Assembly: GCA_016719945.1 (NCBI GenBank)
Contig: JADJYE010000010.1
Coordinates: forward strand, 124,001-188,000
Length of the DNA: 64,000 nt
Direction: 5' to 3'
Origin: Polyangiaceae bacterium
GTDB lineage: Bacteria > Myxococcota_A > Polyangia > Polyangiales > Polyangiaceae
Positions 38,590-45,949 of the stretch are shown here, piece by piece (within the stretch, counting starts at the first letter, position 1; every line of letters starts with the position of its first letter). The notes beneath the pieces were generated by a model. The model ran no database searches. It was given only the letters and a program-made list of their open reading frames with translations, and was not told the origin of the DNA. The translations under genes and the position numbers were made by a program.

Positions 38590-39165
38590 ATGAGCGACAT
38601 GGTCGTCGCGACGCCTCACCACGTCTTCAGCTACGAGGAGTACCTCGAGCGAGAGCGCGTCACGGGGCTCAAGCACGAGTTCCTCGAAGGGCACGTGTTC
38701 GCCATGGCTGGCGGGACGCCCGAGCACGCTCGCCTCATCGCCGAGGTGAGCTTCGCGCTCCGCTCCCTGATCGACCCGCGCCGCTGCCGCGTCTTCTCCA
38801 GCGAGCTGAAGGTGCGGGTGCGCGCCACCGGGCTGGTGACCTACCCGGACGTCGCGGTCGTGTGCGGAGACGTCGAGCGTGACGAGGCCGACCCGAACGC
38901 GGTCCTCAACCCGACGATCCTCGTCGAGGTGCTGTCGCCCAGCACCGAGGCGTACGATCGCGGTGAGAAGTGGGCGCACTACCGCCGGATCGAGGGGCTC
39001 GCGGCGTACGTCCTGGTGAGCGTGGTCCCGGCGCGGCTGGAGGTCTACGAGCGCCAAGCCAACGGTGACTTCGTTCACCGGGTCGCCGAGCGGGGGGAGA
39101 CCCTCGCGCTCGCCTGCGCCGGAGGCGCGCTCGAGGTCGACGCGCTGTACGCCGCGGCGCTGTAG
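38590..39165 (+). CDS. Uma2 family endonuclease-like protein
   Basis: 191 aa from ATG 38590, with a second ATG three codons later. The Uma2/DUF820 core is present: FSYEEYLERERVTGLKHEFLEGHVFAMAGGTPEHARLIAEV, then VTYPDVAVVCGD (PD of the PD-(D/E)XK fold) and NPTILVEVLSPSTEAYDRGEKWAHYR (ExxS...YDRGxK). YVLVSVVPARLEVYERQ ends the nuclease fold. The function of these often multicopy proteins is unclear. TATAAA lies just before the start. It is a stand-alone gene. Confidence 0.9.
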   Translation: MSDMVVATPHHVFSYEEYLERERVTGLKHEFLEGHVFAMAGGTPEHARLIAEVSFALRSLIDPRRCRVFSSELKVRVRATGLVTYPDVAVVCGDVERDEADPNAVLNPTILVEVLSPSTEAYDRGEKWAHYRRIEGLAAYVLVSVVPARLEVYERQANGDFVHRVAERGETLALACAGGALEVDALYAAAL

Positions 39166-39214
39166 AGGTCTCGGGTGCGTTCAAGCCGGGCGCGCGACGC
39201 GCTATAGGTCCGGC

Positions 39215-39742
39215 GTGGCGCAAATCATCATCACCGCGGTGGGTCCCGATCGTCCCGGCCTGGTGGCCGAGCTCACTCGACACGTGCACGAGGCGGGCGC
39301 GAGCCTGGCCGACAGCCGGATGGTCAACTTGCGTGGCCATTTCGCGCTGCTCGCGCTCGTGGAAGGCGCGGACGACGCCATCGCCGGCCTCCCCAAGCTC
39401 CTCGCCGCGAAGGGCGAGGCGATGGGCCTGCGGCTCGACGCTCAGGGGGTCGAGGCCTCGAAGGCGCCGCGCGCCGCCGCGAGCGTCCCTTACCGCCTGA
39501 AGACCTACTCGATGGACCAGCCGGGCATCGTCGCGCGCGTCACCGGCGTGCTCGAGAAGCACGGCGTGAACGTGGAGGAGCTCGAGACCCGGCTCGAGTC
39601 GGCGCCCTTCGCGGGCACGCCGCTGTTCACGCTCGAGGCGATCGTCAGCGTGCCCAAGGGTGTGGGTATCCGCGTCCTGCGCGACGATCTGACCGCGCTC
39701 GGCGACTCGATCGGCTGCGACGTCGACCTCGACCCTGCCTGA
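39215..39742 (+). CDS. Double ACT-domain protein, GcvR-like
   Basis: 175 aa from GTG 39215. Two ACT domains are visible: residues ~1-80 (IIITAVGPDRPGLVAELTRHVHEAGASLADSRMVNLRGHFALLALVE) and ~93-170 (YRLKTYSMDQPGIVARVTGVLEKHGVNVEELETR). The DRPG and DQPG loops are the usual ligand contacts. The layout matches the glycine cleavage system transcriptional repressor GcvR, which binds glycine and acts through GcvA. No GcvA is in view, and gcvP lies 6 kb away. A general amino-acid sensor role is equally possible. Confidence 0.82.
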   Translation: MAQIIITAVGPDRPGLVAELTRHVHEAGASLADSRMVNLRGHFALLALVEGADDAIAGLPKLLAAKGEAMGLRLDAQGVEASKAPRAAASVPYRLKTYSMDQPGIVARVTGVLEKHGVNVEELETRLESAPFAGTPLFTLEAIVSVPKGVGIRVLRDDLTALGDSIGCDVDLDPA

Positions 39743-39846
39743 CCCAGAGGTCGGTGCTGGGGTCGGGCTCGCTGTCCGCCTGCAGCGGGCTCGGGTGGCG
39801 AGCTTCGACAAATGGCGCGGGACCTCCGCGACCACGAAGCCCCGAC

Positions 39847-40404
39847 ATGAGCACTCTCCACCGTCTCTCGGCCCTCGGGCTCATCGTCCTGGGCTGCAGC
39901 GCCAACGTCACCGTCGAACCGCAGGGAGGGGGCGGGGAAGGAGCGGGGGTAGGGGGCGATCCGAGCGCCGGGGGCGCTTCGACGACCCCACCGGACACCA
40001 CCGGCGCGGGGGGCACGCCAGCCGTCGTCGAGCGCGTCTGCGACATCGACAGCTTCGACGCATCCTGCGGCGAGTGCGTGGCCGCTGCGATGCAGGGGCC
40101 CTGCTCTCGCTTCTGGGTCCCGTGCACCTCGCAGGGGGCGTGCGATCTCCACTTCGACTGCGTCGCTGGCTGCGAGGGAGAGGCGGCGTGCTGTGACAGC
40201 TGTCGCGCGGGGAACGAAGAGGTCGCCGCGCTCTTCGACGAGATGGTCGCGTGCGCCTACTGCGACGCCTGCGGGGACGCGTGCGGCCCTGCCGTTCCCG
40301 CCTGCGGCCACTTTCGCAGGTCGCGCCCGAGGCATGGGTCCTTCATCAGCGCCGCGCAGTCGGCGTGGCGAAGCACGTACCAGATCCCGAGGTGGTCCTG
40401 GTGA
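39847..40404 (+). CDS. Cys-rich lipoprotein with a read-through tail
   Basis: 185 aa from ATG 39847. The lipobox VLGC (Cys near 17) is followed by a Gly/Thr-rich linker and a domain with about 20 Cys (CGECVAAAMQGPCSRFWVPC through DACGDACGPAVPAC), typical of small secreted disulfide-rich proteins of Polyangiales. After about residue 155 the sequence changes to FRRSRPRHGSF, which is simply the antisense of a P450 remnant on the other strand. The original stop therefore seems lost to a rearrangement near 40310, and the last ~30 residues are probably acquired. Confidence 0.75.
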   Translation: MSTLHRLSALGLIVLGCSANVTVEPQGGGGEGAGVGGDPSAGGASTTPPDTTGAGGTPAVVERVCDIDSFDASCGECVAAAMQGPCSRFWVPCTSQGACDLHFDCVAGCEGEAACCDSCRAGNEEVAALFDEMVACAYCDACGDACGPAVPACGHFRRSRPRHGSFISAAQSAWRSTYQIPRWSW

Positions 40405-40484
40405 ACCGGCTCCTCCTTCCGGGCGCGCGCGAGCGTCGGGTACGGATCCTTGCGGAAGTCGGCGCTGAGCAGATCGAGCGGCAT
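40305..40484 (-). pseudogene. Cytochrome P450 N-terminal remnant
   Basis: From ATG 40484 the minus strand reads MPLDLLSADFRKDPYPTLAR, then EEPVHQDHLGIWYVLRHADCAALMKDP and LGRDLRKWP. This is the N-terminal ~58 residues of a bacterial P450 (DPYP, AD-AAL-DP pattern). It then runs out of homology near 40310, inside the 3' end of the neighbouring lipoprotein gene. The oxygen-binding helix and haem Cys are absent, so it cannot be functional. A deletion joining the P450 to the lipoprotein 3' end is the simplest explanation. Confidence 0.7.
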
Positions 40485-40574
40485 GGCGTTGCATGCTACC
40501 CAAGCTGCGCGTTGCAGCGCGACCCTCGCCGGCGCCGGTTGCGAGCGAGCTTGGGTTGGACCACGCTGCGCGTC

Positions 40575-41759
40575 ATGTCCCGTCCCGCGCTCGCGTTGCT
40601 CGTGCCCCTCTGCCTCGCTGCTTGCGGCTCCGAGCCCGCCGGGCAGGCGCCACCGAGCGCCAGCTCCGCCGCGCAGACGGCCAGCGTCGAGGTGGAGGGG
40701 CTCGAGGCGCACGAGCCCGCGCTGGCGGCGAGCGCGTCGGCGCCGACCACCGAGGCTCACGCCACGCTATCGGGCTCGGCCCCTCCCGTGGCACCGTCCG
40801 CGAAGGCGCCAAACCAGATGTCGGAGGCCCGCGCCTCCCAGCTCTCGAACGAGCTCGCGCAGCTCGATGTCGAGCTGCTCTCCGCGTTGAACGAGAAGGG
40901 TACCGTGACCGACAACGTCCTCAAGAACGGGGAAATATCGTCCAACCTGATCGACAGCGCGGCGGGCTCCTCGGTGGGCAGCGGCTCGCGGCCGGGCTCG
41001 GGGGAGCTGCGTGGCGGGTCTGGCCAAGGGATCAATCTGGCCGACCTCGGAGGTGGCTCCGGGGCGGCCAAGCTCGGTACGGTCGGCGACCCCGGCGCGA
41101 AGCTTGCGGGCAAGAGCCTGAGCCTCGCGACGAGCGCAGACCTCGAGAAGGCCGTCGCCGACGCGGGCTGCAGCTCGACGCGGCTCGACTCGCCTAGCAA
41201 GAGCGGCGTGGTCGGGAAGGTCATCGTGCTCGCGAAGTGCGCCGACAAGTCGTTCACCATCACGTTCGTCCCGACGGGCGCGCCTGCGCCGGACGCGACC
41301 ACCCTGGCCGAGATGAGCAAGGGGGGCGCGCACCTCAAGGAAGGTGACGTTATCCTCGCGGTGAGGCTGGTCAGCGGCGAGGACAGCGCAGCGAGCAAGG
41401 CGCTGCTCGACAAGCTCGTGAAGCGCGCGCCGAAAGGGAACGTCAGGATCGAGGGCGCGACCGTCACTGGCGGCGACGTCTCCAACGCCTCGGCCGTCGT
41501 GGCCGGAATGGCTGCGGGGCTTCGCCGTTGTTACAACCGCGGCCTCAACGAGGATCCGACCATGCAGGGCTCCCTCAAGCTCAACGTCGCGGTGGGTCCG
41601 AACGGTGAGGTCCTGTCGGCCACACCCGTGGGGGTCAAGGGCCTCTCGGGGACGGTCGCGTCCTGCGCAGCCGCTGTCGCGTCCTCGCGGTCGTTCGACA
41701 AGCCCGGCGGGGGCTCAGCGACGATCACCATTCCGGTGAGCTTCATGCCGGCGCCCTGA
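40575..41759 (+). CDS. Lipoprotein with AgmX/PglI-type C-terminal domain
   Basis: 394 aa from ATG 40575; earlier in-frame codons lie in the P450 remnant. The lipobox is LAAC (Cys near 16). A low-complexity linker, a Gly/Ser-rich middle (SGSRPGSGELRGGSGQG, SGAAKLG) and a ~110-residue domain (SADLEKAVADAGCSSTRLD through KAPKGNVRIEGA) come next. The end is the TonB-like AgmX/PglI C-terminal fold: MAAGLRRCYNRGLNEDPTMQGSLKLN, GEVLSATPVG and SFDKPGGGSATITIPVSFMP. Such domains occur in myxobacterial motility (AgmX, PglI) and many envelope proteins. The role here is unknown. Confidence 0.82.
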   Translation: MSRPALALLVPLCLAACGSEPAGQAPPSASSAAQTASVEVEGLEAHEPALAASASAPTTEAHATLSGSAPPVAPSAKAPNQMSEARASQLSNELAQLDVELLSALNEKGTVTDNVLKNGEISSNLIDSAAGSSVGSGSRPGSGELRGGSGQGINLADLGGGSGAAKLGTVGDPGAKLAGKSLSLATSADLEKAVADAGCSSTRLDSPSKSGVVGKVIVLAKCADKSFTITFVPTGAPAPDATTLAEMSKGGAHLKEGDVILAVRLVSGEDSAASKALLDKLVKRAPKGNVRIEGATVTGGDVSNASAVVAGMAAGLRRCYNRGLNEDPTMQGSLKLNVAVGPNGEVLSATPVGVKGLSGTVASCAAAVASSRSFDKPGGGSATITIPVSFMPAP

Positions 41760-41838
41760 AGGTGTGTCGCGCGGCGTGCGCGATCCCCAGCAGGGCGCTC
41801 GTCCCCGGTCGACGGACGTGGCACCCTCTCCCTCGACG

Positions 41839-42354
41839 ATGACGAGCCAAGGTCCTGCGGGCGGTGATCGAGGTGGTGGCGGCGGGCGAGGGCGTGCCGA
41901 GGGGCGAGGAGAGGGCGAGCGTCCGAGCGTCGGCGCTTCGTCCGCGGGCGGCGTGGGCGCCGAGGGAGGCCCCGTCGTGACGCCGTTCGAGCTGCTCGGC
42001 GGGGCGGACAAGATCCGCGCGATCGTCGAGCGCTTCTATGACGCGATGGAGCCGCCGCTGGCCGAGCTCCACGCCTGCGATCCCGACGGCAAGGTGAACC
42101 GCGAGACCCGCGATCGCTTCGCGCTGTTCTACATCGGCTGGCTCGGCGGACCCCAGGACTACATCGAGCAGCACGGCCATCCCCGTCTCAGGCGCCGCCA
42201 CGGGGACGTCCCCGTCGACATCGCCATGCGTGACGCGTGGCTCCGCGCGATGACCCGCGCGCTCGATGAAGAGAAGGTCGAGGGGGAGGTCCGCGCGTTC
42301 CTCGACGCGCGCCTCGCCGACGTCGCCAACTTCCTCCGCAACAAGCCGGGTTGA
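41839..42354 (+). CDS. Group II truncated haemoglobin
   Basis: 171 aa from ATG 41839; the frame is open from GTG 41764, and the first ~45 residues are Gly-rich and poorly informative, so the start is uncertain. The globin begins TPFELLGGADKIRAIVERFYDAM. FALFYIGWLGGPQDYIEQHGHPRLRRRH carries the group II signatures (WLGGP, proximal His in GHPRLRxRH). RDAWLRAM has the distal-side Trp (position G8). Group II trHbs bind O2, NO or sulfide and act in detoxification or redox protection. The Gly/Arg-rich N-terminal extension is unusual. Confidence 0.85.
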   Translation: MTSQGPAGGDRGGGGGRGRAEGRGEGERPSVGASSAGGVGAEGGPVVTPFELLGGADKIRAIVERFYDAMEPPLAELHACDPDGKVNRETRDRFALFYIGWLGGPQDYIEQHGHPRLRRRHGDVPVDIAMRDAWLRAMTRALDEEKVEGEVRAFLDARLADVANFLRNKPG

Positions 42355-42361
42355 CCTGGCG

Positions 42362-43578
42362 ATGGAGGGCAGCGGGCTCGGGCTCCTCCGCCGCAACCGG
42401 CTCCAGCTCGCGCTCGGCGCCCTCCCGTTCGCCTTCTTCGCGCTCCTCACCGTGGTCGCGATCACCACCGGTTACCCCGGCTGGATGTTCCTCGGCGGGG
42501 TGTTCCTGCTCTTGGGAGCCGCGGCGCTCACCTCCGCGTGGCAGCGCAACCAAGCCGGTTCGAAGCCCCGAGCCGATCGGCGTCGAGCCCGACGGAGTGC
42601 GCGTCGGCGGACGCCTCGAGGTGCCTCGTGACGCGATCCGCGCCGGGTTCGTGGTGCCGTACTTCGGCGTGCGTCCCCGGCTGCGCCTCATCCGCCGTGG
42701 CCTGCGGCCGGCCCTCGAGCTCGAGGCCGACGACCTCGGGGTCGCGCGCGCCGCGCTGGAGCGCCTCGGCCTCGACGCGTCCCACACGGTCCTGCAGATC
42801 GACACGCCCTCGTTCGTCGCAGGGCGAACCTGGCTCGCGGCGGTCGTCGCGCTCGTCGCGATGGTGCTGAGCGTGAAGCTCGGAGAGGGCCTGGCCACTC
42901 CAGCCCTCTTGCTCGCGATCGGGGCGTACGCGGTCCTGCGCTTCATCCCGTCGCACACGGAGGTCGGCCTCGACGGCGTGCGCGTCCGGTGGCTCGCCTG
43001 GCGCCGCCTGTACCGCTACGAGGATCTCGCCCGCGTCGACGCGTACCACGCGCTGAACCAGCGCAGCTCTGGGCTCTGGCTGACGGACACCACGGGCAAG
43101 CGCCACGACCTGAGGATCAACTTCAAGGATCAGGACCCCCTCCAAGACCACCGCGGTCTACGAGCGGATCGCCGAGGCCGTCGCGGCCTATCGGCGCGGC
43201 TACCGAGGGCACGCCGGCGGCGGCCTCGAGCGCGGCGATCGGTCGCCCGCGGAGTGGGTCGCGGCCCTGCGGCGGGTCGGCCACGGCGCCGGCGCGAGCC
43301 ATCGCTCGGCGCCCGTCGATCCGGAGCGACTGCTCGAGGTGGTCGAGGACGCGAGCGCGCGCCCCGTGTTGCGCGCGGCGGCCGCCGTCGCGCTGGGCGG
43401 GGTCTCGGATCCCCGAGCGCGCGAGCGGATCCGCGTCGCGGCCGCGGCCTCGGTCACCCCGTCGGTACGCGTCGCGCTCGAGCGAGCGAGCCACGAGGAC
43501 ACGACGGACGACGCCCTGCTGGAGGCCCTCGCGTCCGTCGAGGCCGAAGAGGACGGCGCGCGTCGAGCCGCGCGCTGA
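42362..43578 (+). pseudogene. Membrane protein split by two +1 frameshifts
   Basis: Start ATG 42362 (MEGSGLGLLRRNRLQL), eight bases after the trHb stop. The first frame has two membrane helices (LPFAFFALLTVVAITTGY, MFLGGVFLLLGAAALTSAW). At the CCCC near 42567 the frame changes, and the protein continues with EPIGVEPDGVRVGGRLEVPRDAIRAGF, a further membrane pair (TWLAAVVALVAMVLSVKLGEGL, ALLLAIGAYAVLRF) and a PH-like stretch (DGVRVRWLAWRRLYRYEDLARVD). At the C5 run near 43136 it changes again to KTTAVYERIAEAV and ends with a helical HEAT-like tail (ASARPVLRAAAAVALGGVSD) at 43578. Deleting one C at each site gives one ~405-aa protein. Both breaks are probably sequencing errors. The function is unknown. 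Confidence 0.75.
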
Positions 43579-43581
43579 GGC

Positions 43582-45900
43582 TCAGCCCGCGAGCGGCTCA
43601 CCGGGCAGCAGGGCGGCGGCGATGACCTCCGCGTCCGCGGGCCTGCACCCGAGCCAACCAGCGATTTTCGAGGCTTGGACAGGCTCCTCGGCGCGCCCCA
43701 GCCTCCCCGCCAGGCGCTCGAGCAGATCGGCGCGCACAGCCCGGCGCCCGACGACCGGGTACCCGATCGCGGCGTAGAGGGCGGGCGGAACGCTCGGCGA
43801 GACGGCGAGCGAGCGCTCGTCGGCCCCGGGCCACTCGACGCGCGCCTTTCCTGGACCCGCGCCGCCGAGGGCCAGGCCGAGGAACGCCTGCGCGAAGGCG
43901 ACCCGGCGCTGCACCTGCGACGGCTTGAGTGACGCCGCCACGTACAGGACCTCCGCGCCCAACACGACCCCCGCGCCCTCGAACTGTGCGCGATCTCGAG
44001 CGCTCAAGCCCTCGAGCTGGGCTCGCGCCTCGCGAGTGACCACCGTGCCGAGCCCCGACGCCAAGAGGTGACTCAGCCCGCGCCCGCTCGCGTCGAGGCC
44101 CTCGAGCTCGTCGATCGCGCCGATGATCTCGTGCGAGAGATCACGCGCCCAGGCGAGCAGCCTGCGCGACAGTCGCAGGCGGAGCCCCGCCTCTGCGTCG
44201 ATCGTCACCACGGCGTCCGGCTTCGACAGCGAGCGACCGCGCGTGAGCCGGCCGACCTTGCGCCCCTCGAAGGTGATGAAGCCCGACGGCTCGAGCTCGA
44301 GCTGCTCGTGGGGTGCGTCGATGACCCGCTCGAGCCAGTCTCCGTCGCTCCGCGCGACTTGCCCCGGCGCGCTGGGGAGCGCCTCACGCAGCTTCGCGAG
44401 GCGCGCGAACGGCGAGGCGGCGTTGTCGCTCGAAGGTGCCGCGGTGGGCGCCCTCCGCTCGGAGGATCTCTGCGCAGTGGCGGTCCGCCCGCTGGTCTTC
44501 CCGCTCTCCACGAAGCGCGCGACGAGCGCGGCGTGCAGCGCGTCCGAGAGATCGTCCTCGATCTTGCGCGCGCGCTCCTGGATGTCGCCGGCGTCCTCGA
44601 CCCAGCCGCGCTGGTGCGCGACGAAGTTCCAGGTGCGGATCGACGCGACGCGGTCCATCAGCGTCTCGAGGTCGGTGGTCCCGCGCTCGATGAGATCGAG
44701 CTCCCGGTCCACCTCGAGCCGGTCGATCCTTCCTCGGGTGGCGAGCGCGACGAAGACCTTGCCGACGAGGGCGACGTGCTCCTCGAAGAGCAGCTGGCGG
44801 TAGTCGGGGATCGAGCAGGCCGACCACAACAGCTGCACGCTCTCGGGACCGCGCGCGAGCGCGCGGATCTCGGCGCGCGCAGCGAGCGCCGCGAGCGCGG
44901 TGTGGTCGAGGGCGCCGTCGACCCGCTTGAGCCGGCGCAGCGTGGACGCACGCGCGAGCGACGCCAGCAGCGCGTCGAGCGAGTCGAAGTCGAGCTCCGC
45001 GTTGCGCCACACCAGCGTGCGCAGCCGAGGGAAGCGGTGCTGCTCGATCGCCTGGCTCCACTCGTGCGGCAGCTGCGCGGTCGGCGCGAGCGTGCCGAAG
45101 GTGCCGTCTCTCACGTAGCGCCCGGCTCGCCCGGCGATCTGCGCGAGCTCCGAGACGTCGAGCTCGCGCGCGACCCGGCCGTCGAACTTTCGCATGTCGG
45201 CGAACGTCACGTGATCGATGTCGAGGTTCAGTCCCATGCCGATGGCGTCCGTGGCGACCAGGAAGTCGACCTCCTTCGCCTGGTACATCGCGACCTGCGC
45301 GTTCCTCGCGCGCGGCGAGAGGGCGCCGATCACGATCGCCGCGCCGCCCCGCCGCTGCCGCAGGCGATCGCCGAGCTCGAAGACGCGCGTGAGGGAGAAG
45401 GCGACCACGGCGCTGCGCTTCGGCAGGCTCGCGAGCGACGAGGCCCCCGCGTGGCGCAGCGTCGAGAGGCGCGGGCTCCGCTTCACCGTCGCGGTCGGGA
45501 CGAGCTCGCCCACGAGCTCCCGCATCGCCTCGGAGCCCATGAACCACGTCTCCTCCCGGCCACGCGCGGTGAGCAGGCGCTCGGTGAAGACGTGCCCGCG
45601 CTCGGGGTGGGCCGCGAGCTGGATCTCGTCGATGGCCAGGAAGTCGACCTCGGTCGACATCGGCATCGCCTCGACCGTACACACCCAGTACCTCGGTCGC
45701 GCGGGGATGCGCTTCTCCTCGCCGGTCACGAGGGCGACCTGACCCTCCCCGCACTGCGCGGACACTCGATCGTAGACCTCGCGGGCGAGCAGGCGCAGGG
45801 GTAGCCCCATCATCCCGGAGCGGTGCTCGAGCATCCGCTCGATCGCGCGGTGGGTCTTTCCCGTGTTCGTCGGGCCGAGCAGCGCCGAGATCGACGTCAT
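43582..45900 (-). CDS. SUV3-like DEAD/DExH helicase
   Basis: 772 aa from ATG 45900; an in-frame extension to 46287 overlaps the divergent gene and looks non-coding. Walker A is ALLGPTNTGKTHRAIERML, almost the SUV3 P-loop. Motif II is FLAIDEIQLAAHPERGHVFTERLL (DEIQ, the SUV3 box). Motif III region WFMGSEAM, then LVATDAIGMGLNLDIDHVTFADM (motif V) and QIAGRAGRY (motif VI) complete the core. A helical C-terminal region and a basic linker (SGRTATAQRSSERRAPTAAP) follow. SUV3 is the mitochondrial RNA helicase of the degradosome. Bacterial homologues are uncharacterised, but RNA unwinding is likely. Confidence 0.88.
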   Translation of the reverse strand: MTSISALLGPTNTGKTHRAIERMLEHRSGMMGLPLRLLAREVYDRVSAQCGEGQVALVTGEEKRIPARPRYWVCTVEAMPMSTEVDFLAIDEIQLAAHPERGHVFTERLLTARGREETWFMGSEAMRELVGELVPTATVKRSPRLSTLRHAGASSLASLPKRSAVVAFSLTRVFELGDRLRQRRGGAAIVIGALSPRARNAQVAMYQAKEVDFLVATDAIGMGLNLDIDHVTFADMRKFDGRVARELDVSELAQIAGRAGRYVRDGTFGTLAPTAQLPHEWSQAIEQHRFPRLRTLVWRNAELDFDSLDALLASLARASTLRRLKRVDGALDHTALAALAARAEIRALARGPESVQLLWSACSIPDYRQLLFEEHVALVGKVFVALATRGRIDRLEVDRELDLIERGTTDLETLMDRVASIRTWNFVAHQRGWVEDAGDIQERARKIEDDLSDALHAALVARFVESGKTSGRTATAQRSSERRAPTAAPSSDNAASPFARLAKLREALPSAPGQVARSDGDWLERVIDAPHEQLELEPSGFITFEGRKVGRLTRGRSLSKPDAVVTIDAEAGLRLRLSRRLLAWARDLSHEIIGAIDELEGLDASGRGLSHLLASGLGTVVTREARAQLEGLSARDRAQFEGAGVVLGAEVLYVAASLKPSQVQRRVAFAQAFLGLALGGAGPGKARVEWPGADERSLAVSPSVPPALYAAIGYPVVGRRAVRADLLERLAGRLGRAEEPVQASKIAGWLGCRPADAEVIAAALLPGEPLAG

Positions 45901-45949
45901 GGCTTGTGAGGACGGACCGTTGCACACCATACTAGCCCTCGCCCGCCCG

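Noticed and set aside
35963..38593. Plus-strand 876-codon frame opposite the kinase-AAA gene
   Set aside because: Antisense of the kinase, Arg/Ala-rich and motif-free.
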